The notes: generated by a model from the sequence alone, not told the origin. A stretch of 35,049 nt of DNA from an uncultured Bacteroidales bacterium (GCA_903878265.1 CAIRHD010000391.1:1-35049), one strand, 5' to 3'; shown: positions 17,758-26,865, numbered from the stretch's first letter. Program-made: numbers and translations.

Positions 17758-19629
17758 TTACAAAAACCACAAATTCTCTTTCCCAAAATCCGGTAATTTA
17801 TCGTGTTGGAAGTAAGGGTAAATGGATGCAACCATTTCGGGGTATTTGATAGTGACCGGCAGGCTTTGCTGGTCGGTGCTTTTCCAATACATGCGGGAGA
17901 ATTGGTATACCTGGTCGATAAGTTGTTCAACCAGGTCCATATCATCCAACATGCCTTTTACTGTGCAAGACAAGGCTATCTTCACGGGGAAATGATATTC
18001 CTTTTGCGCAGGCTTTGAAGTGGGTTCGTACCTGGTATTATTGAATAAAAGATATTCTGATTTACCTACCTTTAAAATAGTTCCGCTGTAAGGCATAAGG
18101 TTATCGGGATCTTTCATGTCAAAACCCAGGAGTTCTTTGCTTTCCGTTTTATTGATCGTAACTACAATTACCGGGATAGGCAAACCCAATGCATGAAGGG
18201 TTTTGATAATAGGTTCCAATTCTTTTTTCGAAATATCCTTATAAAAATGAATAACCAACCTCTTCGCGGTATGATTAGTCACAATAAACTTTCCTACCGC
18301 TTCCCTGATTGATCCGGCAAGGCTGTATGTGTCGTTACTCTTAAAACAATCGAAGCCCTTAAACATGCCTTCGTTGTTAAAACAAAAAGCTGATCCAACA
18401 AATCGTGTTTTTTGGGTTACAGAATAAAACGCACCTACACCGACTATTAATTCGTTAACTGGTGGTCGGTTAAGCTTCCAGGGAATACCACCCAATTTAG
18501 CTAACATGGCAATTTCAATATGAGGAAGAAAAGTATTGAAGTATTTGTTGGGTTGACCATTCTTCAACAGGTGTTCGCTTTTGATTACCTGTGAGAGGAC
18601 ATCTTCATACAATAGTATTTCTTTGATTTTATAATAGATGCTGGTACGAGCCTCGTCTTTTTCAAGCTTAGAGACAGGATTAACAAACAAAGCCATGTAT
18701 TGCGTATCGGGCAACCAATCCGCGTTTTTTACCGAGTTGCGAACTGTTGCTACAGCATTTTTGACTTCATCAAATTCGATGTTCTTTGTTATGTCCAATT
18801 CAAAAGGAATTTTGATGTAATCCTGCATACGTGGAAATGGGAATTTTTCATCTTTATAGCCGCTGTGCAGGTATCGGTATAGTTCAGTGACGGCACCTTT
18901 CTTATCAGAAGCCTGATAAATGAAAAAGAATTTGAAGTTGCTTGGTTTCTTCGGAAGCTGGTAGGGCCCTTTATATTTAAAATCTTTCTTGGGTTCTTTG
19001 CCTGTTTTTGGATGCGAATACAGCAAATCGTTTGATGTTGGACTGATAATCCGTTGCTGTTCTGCTAATGAACTATAAAAGCCATCAACAGAAAGAGGGA
19101 TAATATTTCTGAAAGTATCCGTATCCAGATGCTTTGTGTAGAAGTCCTGTAATATTTTATAGTATTTGGGGTAACGGTTTTTGAGTACCGGCACATCAAA
19201 AGCAATTTCAAAATGAGGCTTCAGTGTGTTGCTAACTACCGGGTAGCATTTTTCGGGTTGATTTATAACTTCCTGAGGCCGGTATTTCCATTTGTATAAA
19301 ATGCCATTGAATGCAATCCAGTTAAATAGTTCGGTCTTGAAATTGTAAATCTGTGACACGGGCTTTTTCAGGACTTTAGTTGTGCCGTCGTATGATACAA
19401 CGAGTTCATGCTTATCAGTAACCCTGCCATGTTGCACTTTCAACGTGAACTGGTTATATACGCTGTACTTATCATTTTTTATTTCAGAATCAAGAAACCA
19501 GACTTCCGTTTCGCTTGTAAAATTCTGGTGCATAATATCAGCTACACCCGTAAAATATTGCCTTATGAGATACCTGTAATAGTGATTAGCAAAGCGAGGA
19601 TTCTCAATTAAGTTAATATTCATTACCAA
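17758..19629 (-). CDS. Long prokaryotic Argonaute, predicted nuclease-dead; 5' end cut off by an in-frame stop
   Basis: The surviving frame has 623 codons from a TTG (first ATG at 19623). Numbered from that TTG, residues 1-210 match the N/L1/L2 region of long pAgos without an obvious full PAZ domain. MID spans ~215-375. It carries the 5'-end pocket motif IYYKIKEILL...SQVIK (331-350) and the conserved LPHIEIAMLAKLGGIPWKL (368-386). PIWI spans ~390-600 and ends with QVYQFSRMYWK and the hydrophobic C-terminus LWFL. At the first catalytic Asp position (usual GxD) the sequence is VGVGA, with Gly399. At the second (usual HRD) it is HFYKD. It therefore probably binds guide and target without cutting, like inactive long-B pAgos, which work through partner effectors. 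It lies behind a type III R-M pair on the same strand. Only the start is damaged: the frame continues upstream to an ATG at 19836, interrupted by TAA at 19708-19710. Confidence 0.92.
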   Translation of the reverse strand: MVMNINLIENPRFANHYYRYLIRQYFTGVADIMHQNFTSETEVWFLDSEIKNDKYSVYNQFTLKVQHGRVTDKHELVVSYDGTTKVLKKPVSQIYNFKTELFNWIAFNGILYKWKYRPQEVINQPEKCYPVVSNTLKPHFEIAFDVPVLKNRYPKYYKILQDFYTKHLDTDTFRNIIPLSVDGFYSSLAEQQRIISPTSNDLLYSHPKTGKEPKKDFKYKGPYQLPKKPSNFKFFFIYQASDKKGAVTELYRYLHSGYKDEKFPFPRMQDYIKIPFELDITKNIEFDEVKNAVATVRNSVKNADWLPDTQYMALFVNPVSKLEKDEARTSIYYKIKEILLYEDVLSQVIKSEHLLKNGQPNKYFNTFLPHIEIAMLAKLGGIPWKLNRPPVNELIVGVGAFYSVTQKTRFVGSAFCFNNEGMFKGFDCFKSNDTYSLAGSIREAVGKFIVTNHTAKRLVIHFYKDISKKELEPIIKTLHALGLPIPVIVVTINKTESKELLGFDMKDPDNLMPYSGTILKVGKSEYLLFNNTRYEPTSKPAQKEYHFPVKIALSCTVKGMLDDMDLVEQLIDQVYQFSRMYWKSTDQQSLPVTIKYPEMVASIYPYFQHDKLPDFGKENLWFL

Positions 19630-19836
19630 AGCGCCTTCTTTGGGGGGCAGAAAATCAGTATACAGTTTCTCCAGATTCTTTATTTCAGCATCGGAAAAAT
19701 GAAAGGTTTATAAGCCGTTTAAATCGTTTTTAAATACCGGATAACTATCGGGTATCCGTTCCTGATAAAAAGAAAATTCAGCTTCCTGTATGGGGGCAGT
19801 GAAGGGAATAATGTTCAAGCGCAGTTCTTGTTGCAT
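19630..19836 (-). pseudogene. Severed 5' end of the Argonaute gene
   Basis: From the ATG at 19836 the minus strand reads MQQELRLNIIPF and on for 42 codons, then TAA (19708-19710), then 26 more open codons joining in frame with the Argonaute frame at 19629. The pieces together give a 692-residue protein, a normal length for a long pAgo. An in-frame stop upstream of the ATG supports that start. The flanks are otherwise open, so this looks like one recent nonsense change, a sequencing error, or, less likely, a recoded stop. If real, translation would have to restart at TTG 19629 or ATG 19623, losing the first N-domain strands. Confidence 0.85.
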
Positions 19837-19974
19837 AAGCGGTAGTATTTTAGTTAAATATTATCAATGTACTGGTTTATAAAAAGTGTTAGAAATTGTA
19901 TCCCGGTAGTGAAGTAATATTAAGCGTACAAATTACTTATGTATTCAGATGTTCTTATTTGTTGAGTTTCAGAT
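19837..19974. other. Gap between res and Argonaute genes
   Basis: This 138-base AT-rich gap holds no gene. It is long for a tightly coupled operon, so the Argonaute gene may have its own promoter, but I see no exact TAnnTTTG element. Confidence 0.4.
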
Positions 19975-22614
19975 TTAAAGTTGTCGTATCAATTCCTTCG
20001 CTTTATCAACATTATAAGCTCCTTCGATGGCTTTTTTATCAAATACCATAAAGTAAAGGAACTCTTTTCCGGCTAATTCAGCCCATTTGTTGCCTAAGCG
20101 GCATTTGGCTGCGCTGTCGGAATTATCTCGGTCGTCGCCTTTGGTTTCGAGAAGCAATATTTTGCCGGATTTGGTAACTACAATGAAATCGGGATAATGA
20201 TTGGATTTGAATCCATTGATTGCAAATCCTTTGCCACGGCCTAAATTGCGATGCCAAAAAGCTATGTTTGGCAGGCTGGCGATGGAGGTTATAACCGATG
20301 TTTCAAAATTGTTCATCAATCCTTCGCGCTCATAAAGGGAGTGGCCTATGGAAGCACCCAAAGGGCCGGGAACAATCCTGTCGGGGAAAACCCAAGAAGG
20401 TTCAGTAACTACCTTGCCAATGGTAACAAAGTCGTTGAAGCGGCCTTCGGCATAATTATCGGCATGTGAGCGGATTTTAGATTTTATACGGTCGGAATAG
20501 CTCCACCTGCGGACAAGTATATCCTGTAATTGTTCGGTATTTAACTGGCCGATAATCCTTTCGACATATATCCTGATTTCCTGATCGGGTATGGGATACA
20601 GGTCGCCAACAGCAAGTACGATTTGATGTGCAATGTCCTTTACCTGTTTATCTTTCGGTTTGGCAAGTATGTATTCGATTATTGGGTCTTTGAATTGCAT
20701 ATCCTCAATTTTGGTGAACCGGGGTGCATATTCATCATTTCGGATTTGCTCAATATCAACTTTGTACAAATCGGATTCGATCTGGTCGAAGTCTATTTTT
20801 GATTCCTCCTTGCTTAACTTGAAGTTATTGAGCAATGATTCCTGATTTAAACGAACCTTATCCGTGCCAAAAATATCGCTGGGTGAAACCTGAAGGTAGA
20901 ATTGAGGCAGATTGATAGTAGCGGCAAGTGCTTTGTTTGAATCAACAATCCGGTATCGTTTTACTTTGTCGCCCATTTCCTGAAATATATTTTCGTCAAC
21001 AGGTTGCTGACTTTGTTTCTCTATAACAGCCTCCATTTCGCGGTTTTGCGTTTCGGCTATGTTTTCAATCTCAATAACTATGGCATTGGTGGTTTCGGCT
21101 TTGGAATCCATTTCAGGGTTAAAAACTATCCTTTCGGGAATAATTTCATCCGTGTCGGGCTGGCTTTCGTCCTGTTCGGGAAACAAGAATGATTCCAGTG
21201 GTTTAACTGTTACCTGCTTTTTTTCTTCATCCAACATGATGTCCTTTTGCCTGTAATCCTTTTCGCTGAAACCCGAAGCCTGTAAGCCCCGGACTATGTT
21301 TTGTAATGTATCGTTGAATTTTGCGGAAGCGGTAAGCACATACGAAACATTTAAAAGCGGGGCTGAATGTTTCATTACATAAGGCTGGCGCAATACACGG
21401 CCTAATATCTGTTCCACATCAACGGCTGATGATTTGTCGGCTAATGATGCAAGGATGTAGGCAAACGGACAATCCCAACCTTCCTTGAGTGCGTTTATTG
21501 TAATAATGTATCGCACCGGACAATCATTTGCACTCAAATCAATGCCCTTTAATTCGTCCTTTTCGGCTGTTTTTATTTTTATTTGTTCGGGAGGGATTCC
21601 AACTTTCAGGAGTTGTTCTTTTAGCTTATCGAAAGTGGTATTGTCTTCGCCGGTGCGGGGTTGTGCCTGAAACAGAACTATCGGCCTGATGTATTTTCCA
21701 CCATTTTTAAACTGTTCAATGGCTAATGCCTCTAATTTTCGTTGCAGGTGCAAAGAACTGTTTATTACTTCTGTTTTGTCGTGATGGTTGTACACAATTA
21801 CCGGAAGTTTTACCATGTGTTCCTTTTTTAACTCGATGGCAGGAACCAGGCTTACAATGTTGCTGTTGTTTTTGGGCGTAGCCGTGAGGTCTAACACAAA
21901 AGAAGGATTGAGTGCGTTGAGCATTTCGACACTCAAATCGCTTTCGGCATTATGGCTTTCGTCAACAATAAGTACAGGATTAAGGCTTCGGATTACATTG
22001 ATTAAGGCAGTATCATCCGTATCTTCCAACAGGTGCGAATTATCCTTGTACTGGCTTGCAAAAGGGGCTAATTGTCCGTTTTCCTGATATACTTTCCTAT
22101 CCTCTTTGTTTCGGGCGCGAAGGCTTGAGAAGCTCATTACCACAATGGTTAGCTGTTCCTTAACTACCGTTGGGTTGAAGTTAGAACCTTGCAAAAGGTC
22201 TTTCTTTTGGTACACTTCGACACGATGGTTAAAAAGGCTGTCGAGTTTTTGCCTGTAAGGATGGTCGGGATTGCTGAGGTTGTTAACGGTTTGGTCGAGG
22301 AGGTTGCTCCAGGGAACCAGCCAAACAACAAACTTTGGCATATCGCCTGAATAAGCTGAAAAAATGCTGTGCAAAGCATTACAGGCAATAAAGGTTTTAC
22401 CTCCGGCAGTAGGTACTTTCATGCACACATGGGCTGCCTTTGGAATGGTATTTTTGTAGGGCTGCATCCCATTGCCATTTATAGGATTGTACGGCCCGAT
22501 GCGATCTGCCCAAAAATGATTGAATGCCACATCGGTTTTGTTGAACCGTTGCACATATTCGAGATATGATTCAAGGTCTTTGATAACCTTTTGCTGATAG
22601 CTTTTTAGTTCCAT
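19975..22614 (-). CDS. Type III restriction enzyme, Res subunit
   Basis: This 879-residue protein is an SF2 helicase/translocase fused to a nuclease. Walker A is PTAGGKT at 68-74, the DEAD-type motif II is DESH at 218-221, motif III is TATP at 244-247, and motif VI is QILGRVLRQP near residue 410. The C-terminal domain has a PD-(D/E)xK core, PDF at 808-810 and ETK at 823-825, for DNA cleavage. With Mod it would form a type III R-M complex that translocates or slides on ATP and cuts when unmethylated sites meet head to head. It starts one base after the mod stop codon, so it is translationally coupled to it. All key motifs are intact. It is the nearest upstream neighbour of the Argonaute gene. 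Confidence 0.95.
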   Translation of the reverse strand: MELKSYQQKVIKDLESYLEYVQRFNKTDVAFNHFWADRIGPYNPINGNGMQPYKNTIPKAAHVCMKVPTAGGKTFIACNALHSIFSAYSGDMPKFVVWLVPWSNLLDQTVNNLSNPDHPYRQKLDSLFNHRVEVYQKKDLLQGSNFNPTVVKEQLTIVVMSFSSLRARNKEDRKVYQENGQLAPFASQYKDNSHLLEDTDDTALINVIRSLNPVLIVDESHNAESDLSVEMLNALNPSFVLDLTATPKNNSNIVSLVPAIELKKEHMVKLPVIVYNHHDKTEVINSSLHLQRKLEALAIEQFKNGGKYIRPIVLFQAQPRTGEDNTTFDKLKEQLLKVGIPPEQIKIKTAEKDELKGIDLSANDCPVRYIITINALKEGWDCPFAYILASLADKSSAVDVEQILGRVLRQPYVMKHSAPLLNVSYVLTASAKFNDTLQNIVRGLQASGFSEKDYRQKDIMLDEEKKQVTVKPLESFLFPEQDESQPDTDEIIPERIVFNPEMDSKAETTNAIVIEIENIAETQNREMEAVIEKQSQQPVDENIFQEMGDKVKRYRIVDSNKALAATINLPQFYLQVSPSDIFGTDKVRLNQESLLNNFKLSKEESKIDFDQIESDLYKVDIEQIRNDEYAPRFTKIEDMQFKDPIIEYILAKPKDKQVKDIAHQIVLAVGDLYPIPDQEIRIYVERIIGQLNTEQLQDILVRRWSYSDRIKSKIRSHADNYAEGRFNDFVTIGKVVTEPSWVFPDRIVPGPLGASIGHSLYEREGLMNNFETSVITSIASLPNIAFWHRNLGRGKGFAINGFKSNHYPDFIVVTKSGKILLLETKGDDRDNSDSAAKCRLGNKWAELAGKEFLYFMVFDKKAIEGAYNVDKAKELIRQL

Positions 22615-22615
22615 A

Positions 22616-24349
22616 TTAAAAACGTGTTACATCACGGGGTATCTTCTTAAAAATGATGTTTTGCTTCATCATAAAATCTTTTGGCAACAGGCAATTATCG
22701 GCATATATAACGTATTGCCCGGCTTTGGTTGTAATGGTTGCCAACGTATCGAAATCGAGTGTTGTTTGAGCCTCCTTTTCGTAAATGAAATAGTAGGCGG
22801 TATCGTCCTTTAAACCAAGAAAGTACTTGTTTGAATTATGAGTGATGAGCGATGAATTATGAATAGAATTATGAGATATGAGTGATGAATTATGAATATT
22901 GGGTTCATTCATCATTAATAATTCATCATTCATCATTTCGGATTCATCATTCATCATTTGCGAAACGTAAGCTGTGCGGGTTTCGCTGTACCAAACGTAT
23001 TCCCTTATCTGTTCTGTTTCCACTTCATCGTTTAGGTATTCGTTGTTATCGCCTACAAACAGGGGCTTGCCTAATTCGTAATAATCAAAACCTCCGCCTG
23101 TGCCTTCTTTATCTGAATAACCATTAATAACCCTTTTCACCCTTTCGGCGGTAATGGTTTCGGCATAGTCCTCCATTTCAACAAGGATGAATTTGCGGTT
23201 TCCTTCATCTTGTTTATTAAGGTTTAAGACTGCATGGGCAGTTGTACCTGAACCAGCGAATGAATCAAGGATTATTGAATCTTTATCAGTTGCAATTTCA
23301 ATTATTTTCTCAATTAACCTGGGCGGTTTAGGTGTATCAAAAGGGAATTGAACATTAATAAATATACTTTTTAAAATTTGTCTTGCTTCTTGATTATCTC
23401 CAACTTCATCTCTTAACCAAATTGTAACAGGAACAGAACCATCTTGTACATCTGAGATGAATTTTTTGACAGAAGGTACATTCGATCCATTTATTCCAAA
23501 CCAGATTCGGTTTTCTTTAAGCATTTCCGCAAACCGTTCTTTAGAAGTTCCCCAACTTCTACCATTAGGAGGATTAACAATTCTTCCACTTGGAGTTGTA
23601 ATGGCATAATCATATTCTTTAGAGTAAGTTTTAACGGAAAAGTCACCTGACTTCCAAATACCACGAGGATCATGGTCTAAATTCTTGTATCGAGCATTTT
23701 GTTCTGATGTTCTACTTATTAAATTTCTTTTCCAATTTGGCCTATTTTTAGAATAACAAATAACAAAATCATGCATATCTGAGAAATATCTTGCATCATT
23801 CTGTGGGCTATATTTTTTCTGCCAAATGATGTTATTTATAAAATTACCTCCTCCAAATATCTCATCACAAATCAATCTTAGGTTAGCTTGCTCATTATCA
23901 TCTATTGAAATGAAAATTGCGCCATCATCAGCTAACAATTTGTGCAAAAGTTTAAGTCGTGGATACATCATGCAAAGCCATTTATCGTGCCTTGCCAAAT
24001 CGTCAATGCCAATAGGTGCATCTTTGCCGTTTTCTTTAGCTTTTAGGGTTGTTTCAAGCCATTTATTTATTTTGGGGTCATTTACATTGTCGTTATATGC
24101 CCAACCTTCGTTTCCGGTATTGTAAGGAGGATCAATGTAGATGCACTTTACTTTGCCTTCGTATTTGGGCAAAAGGCTTTTTAGTGCCAGGAGGTTATCT
24201 CCATGAAGTATTAGGTTTCCGGTGTTGGTATCCTCGGGTTTCCGGCCACTTTCGGCAGTAAAGCCGTACTTGTGTTCCAAAACCCGGTAAGGTACGTCCT
24301 GATGGTGATTAATAACTTTCTCTTTTCCAATCCAGTGGAGTGTGGGCAT
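22616..24349 (-). CDS. Type III DNA methyltransferase, Mod subunit
   Basis: This 577-residue N6-adenine methyltransferase is of the beta class: the catalytic DPPY (73-76) precedes the SAM-binding FAGSGTT (364-370). The target-recognition region lies between them (~175-330). Mod gives the sequence specificity of the type III system and works alone as a methylase or with Res for restriction. A low-complexity in-frame insertion (residues ~464-507, repeated MMND/HNSSL units) lies in the C-terminal part and is probably a palindromic repeat that entered the gene without breaking it. The gene is first in the mod-res pair. An AT-rich leader with a hairpin and a candidate -7 element precede it. I found no simple-sequence tract of the kind that drives phase variation in phasevarion mod genes, but the repeat insertion could change length. 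Confidence 0.95.
   Translation of the reverse strand: MPTLHWIGKEKVINHHQDVPYRVLEHKYGFTAESGRKPEDTNTGNLILHGDNLLALKSLLPKYEGKVKCIYIDPPYNTGNEGWAYNDNVNDPKINKWLETTLKAKENGKDAPIGIDDLARHDKWLCMMYPRLKLLHKLLADDGAIFISIDDNEQANLRLICDEIFGGGNFINNIIWQKKYSPQNDARYFSDMHDFVICYSKNRPNWKRNLISRTSEQNARYKNLDHDPRGIWKSGDFSVKTYSKEYDYAITTPSGRIVNPPNGRSWGTSKERFAEMLKENRIWFGINGSNVPSVKKFISDVQDGSVPVTIWLRDEVGDNQEARQILKSIFINVQFPFDTPKPPRLIEKIIEIATDKDSIILDSFAGSGTTAHAVLNLNKQDEGNRKFILVEMEDYAETITAERVKRVINGYSDKEGTGGGFDYYELGKPLFVGDNNEYLNDEVETEQIREYVWYSETRTAYVSQMMNDESEMMNDELLMMNEPNIHNSSLISHNSIHNSSLITHNSNKYFLGLKDDTAYYFIYEKEAQTTLDFDTLATITTKAGQYVIYADNCLLPKDFMMKQNIIFKKIPRDVTRF
22829..22960. repeat. In-frame repeat insertion in the mod gene
   Basis: About 130 bases are built from words such as GAATTATGA and TGATGAATTATGAAT followed by their inverse (TTCATCATTCATC, AATTCATC). 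The net length keeps the frame and encodes an Asn/Met/His/Ser-rich stretch unlike the rest of Mod. It resembles palindromic repeats known to insert within genes in other bacteria. Confidence 0.65.
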
Positions 24350-24395
24350 ATAACAACGAGCTTTTACCGTTTACTTTAAAGAATTATAACCGCAA

Positions 24396-24416
24396 AAGAG
24401 GGAAACGCACCCTCTT
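24396..24416 (-). promoter_or_regulatory. Hairpin in the mod leader
   Basis: AAGAGGG pairs with CCCTCTT (7 bp, loop of 7). On the minus strand it is followed by TTTT and then G, a weak terminator or attenuator. It sits about 50 bases upstream of the mod start and downstream of the candidate promoter element, so it could limit read-through into mod-res. Confidence 0.4.
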
Positions 24417-24480
24417 AATTGAGATAAATGTTGATAAAACAAACATTTACATTTGCTATACGGATTATATTTTGTTCCGT

Positions 24481-24488
24481 CAAAATTA
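24481..24488 (-). promoter_or_regulatory. Candidate promoter -7 element for mod-res
   Basis: The minus strand reads TAATTTTG, an exact TAnnTTTG match in a T-rich context, about 130 bases upstream of mod. A well-spaced TTG is not clear. Confidence 0.35.
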
Positions 24489-24531
24489 AGCAATAACAAA
24501 CAAAAGAAAAGAAATGTCAATAAATAAAGAA

Positions 24532-24566
24532 AGTTTGCAAAGTTGCAAACTTTGCAAACCTGCAAA
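24532..24566. repeat. TTTGCAAA-type palindromic repeats
   Basis: Overlapping GTTTGCAAA and TTGCAAAC words form a short palindromic cluster directly downstream of the VirE-N/DUF3987 gene. The same words recur inside that gene at 25951-25997, where they encode a linker. They may be iteron-like sites or simple-sequence expansion. Confidence 0.55.
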
Positions 24567-24586
24567 ATGGTGGAAATTTAAAGGAA

Positions 24587-26860
24587 TCAGGTTTTGACAT
24601 AGCAACCGAATTGGGGCTGTGTGAGATAGTGGCCATTGAGTTCTTTGAGCAAAGCATCAACCGACCGAACAGAGAGGTTGTATGTTTTGCCTAATTGGAT
24701 TGCATCGGCACGTTTGAAGCTGGAAGGCAAAGCCTGAAAGAAATTCCGCTTGTTGTTACCGCCTTTAAATTCGCTGGTTTCGCTTTGCCGGGGCAGGTTA
24801 TGGAACATAAGCACGCTGTGTTGCAGGTAAAGATTGGCCAATTGGAGGGCAGTATCGAAATCGGTATCGGAACAAACCACTGTGGAGGAGGTATCACCAT
24901 TTTGGAACTTGCGGAGTGAGGTAAGTATCATGCAAATGCGGTAGAGTATAAGCCCAAGGCGTTTTACAACACTGCCAGCTTCGCTACCGGTAAAAGTGAT
25001 TACCTCGGCAAGCCAGCGGCTACAGTTCTGGTTGAGGTGTTCCCATTGCGAACGGGACAATTGAACAAAAGTGGGGTAGAGTTCGAGGAAAAGGTACATT
25101 TCGTAAGCATCATGGGAGAGGGCTTTAAAATGGTCGGTAAGGTTGATGTTGCTGGCAAATGGCGACACATCGCGCCAAAGTTGGTCGGTTTTGAACGCAT
25201 AGTACACGAAGCGGCTAAAAAGTCCATCTTCGGCAGATGCAATAAGACCTGTTACCTGGTTTGGGGTACCGGAGAGGGCAACCGAAAGGCGAGGTTCGCC
25301 GACCTCGATGTATTCGTTATTTGTTTTTTTGGAACTGGAAAGCCGCTCGTGATGAAAAGCCTTGCGAAGCATATCGGAATAGCCGCCCCATTCCTGCTTT
25401 AACACATTGCCCATGGTATCGGCTTCGGTTTCGCAAATGATCCCTTCGCCCTGGTTGTCTTGCAGGTGGGTGAGGATTTTGGCGTAACTGGAATTTGCGG
25501 GAATAAAAACGACTTTGAATGGTGGTGGCACTGGCGGTTCTTCGGGTGGGTCGCCCTTTTTCCTTGATTTTTGGCTGGCTTTGTATTGGTTAAGTTCGGC
25601 CTGATAGTGTTGTTGTTCCTCCCTGCTGGCTTTTAACAATAAGTCGTGGCGTTTGTCGGCAAGCATTTTGGAGAATTTCAAAGCTCCTTTGCCACTGGCA
25701 GCAGGAGCAAGGATAAAAGCAAAAAGGTTGGGATAGACAATTTGCTGGGCATATATGCCCTGAACTTTTGGCATGCATCCGCTTAGGATAGCAAAAGCAC
25801 CTGTTAGGAAAACATCGCGTTCGCGGGTATCAGTAAAAGCATTTGCCCCTGATTGCATAAGGACTGGCAGGTTCTGGATAAGTTGATTGGGGATAGTGGG
25901 GGTATCGCGCAAGAAGTCTTGATCAATTTCGGAGGATTGGCTTGGAGAGGGAGTTTGCAACTTTGCAGAGTTTGCAGAGTTTGCAAACTTTGCAAATTCA
26001 GCAGAATGGTTGGTGTAAGCACTACGAACGGCTGCCTTGATCTCCTTTTCGGGGAGGTCGAATTGCCGGGTACATAAGAATAGGGTATCCATTTCGGGCA
26101 AACCAGCCCTGTTGCAGTTGGAAGAAAGGAGATACATGTAATTGTTCCGGTTACCATCGGCATAATTTAGCTTTTGGTTTGTAAATTGCACTTGTTGTTC
26201 GAAAATAAAAAGGGCGTTCAAGTCTTGGGTTTCGGCAGGTGGAATGGATGGAGTAGGAAGAGGAGGTGGTTTAGGAAGGGGTGCAGGTGAAGGTTGGGCA
26301 ATGGAATCGGGAAGTTGTACCAGAAACTTTTCGCTACTTAAGTTTTTGTACAAATGAGGATCGTAACTTACGAAGCAAAGGCGGGTAATATCTTTGCATT
26401 TGGGATCGCATGGGATACCAAGGCTGTTTTCGTAATATTCCTGAACCTGATGATAAGCTATATGATGATTGAGTTCGGATGTGTTTACTTCAACAAATAC
26501 TTTAAGTCCGTTGCCGCTTGGGCTACGAAGGCAACAGAAAGTATATGGGATTTGTGATATTGAAGTAAAAGCTTCCTCCAGAGTTTGAGGAGGAAGCTTG
26601 TCGAAATCGAGATGTACAAATCCACTGTATTGCTGAAGCAGATGCGCTTTACGACCACCTGCATAGGTGCCGGAAGGGGTAAAAGCTGGGAGTTGTTTTT
26701 TTAGCTGGTCGGCTTTTGGGTAATCGCCGGAGGCAATACAGGAGCGGATGTTGTCAACCTCTTGCTTATATTTACCAGCTTTGATGTCGTTAATGATCAG
26801 GATCAGGGACCTGTCCTCAACCGGTTGGTTGAACCCTGTGAAGATGGTGGATGTTGCCAT
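24587..26860 (-). CDS. VirE-N (BT4734-like) / DUF3987 mobile-element protein
   Basis: This 757-residue protein is common on Bacteroidota integrative elements. Residues ~50-180 form the VirE N-terminal/BT4734-like domain, related to primase-type folds (HLDFD at 83-87, SGNGLK at 115-120, DITRLCFVSYDP). A Pro-rich linker (APLPKPPPLPTPSIPP) follows. The DUF3987 region, from ~residue 320 on, has a P-loop-like PAASGKGALK near 390. The likely role is in replication or maintenance of the excised element. A second low-complexity stretch (AKFANSANSAKL) is encoded by TTTGCAAA repeats. The gene lies between the R-M pair and the small HTH genes on the same strand and belongs to the element core rather than its cargo. 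Confidence 0.85.
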   Translation of the reverse strand: MATSTIFTGFNQPVEDRSLILIINDIKAGKYKQEVDNIRSCIASGDYPKADQLKKQLPAFTPSGTYAGGRKAHLLQQYSGFVHLDFDKLPPQTLEEAFTSISQIPYTFCCLRSPSGNGLKVFVEVNTSELNHHIAYHQVQEYYENSLGIPCDPKCKDITRLCFVSYDPHLYKNLSSEKFLVQLPDSIAQPSPAPLPKPPPLPTPSIPPAETQDLNALFIFEQQVQFTNQKLNYADGNRNNYMYLLSSNCNRAGLPEMDTLFLCTRQFDLPEKEIKAAVRSAYTNHSAEFAKFANSANSAKLQTPSPSQSSEIDQDFLRDTPTIPNQLIQNLPVLMQSGANAFTDTRERDVFLTGAFAILSGCMPKVQGIYAQQIVYPNLFAFILAPAASGKGALKFSKMLADKRHDLLLKASREEQQHYQAELNQYKASQKSRKKGDPPEEPPVPPPFKVVFIPANSSYAKILTHLQDNQGEGIICETEADTMGNVLKQEWGGYSDMLRKAFHHERLSSSKKTNNEYIEVGEPRLSVALSGTPNQVTGLIASAEDGLFSRFVYYAFKTDQLWRDVSPFASNINLTDHFKALSHDAYEMYLFLELYPTFVQLSRSQWEHLNQNCSRWLAEVITFTGSEAGSVVKRLGLILYRICMILTSLRKFQNGDTSSTVVCSDTDFDTALQLANLYLQHSVLMFHNLPRQSETSEFKGGNNKRNFFQALPSSFKRADAIQLGKTYNLSVRSVDALLKELNGHYLTQPQFGCYVKT
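25951..25997. repeat. TTTGC repeat cluster inside the DUF3987 gene
   Basis: Short GAGTTTGCA / AACTTTGCA words in tandem encode the linker (FAKFANSANSAKL). They match the intergenic cluster at 24532-24566. Confidence 0.55.
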
Positions 26861-26865
26861 AAATA

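Noticed and set aside
24371..24565. 64-residue minus-strand frame upstream of mod
   Set aside because: It overlaps the TTTGCAAA repeats, the candidate promoter element and a hairpin, and is best explained as leader DNA.
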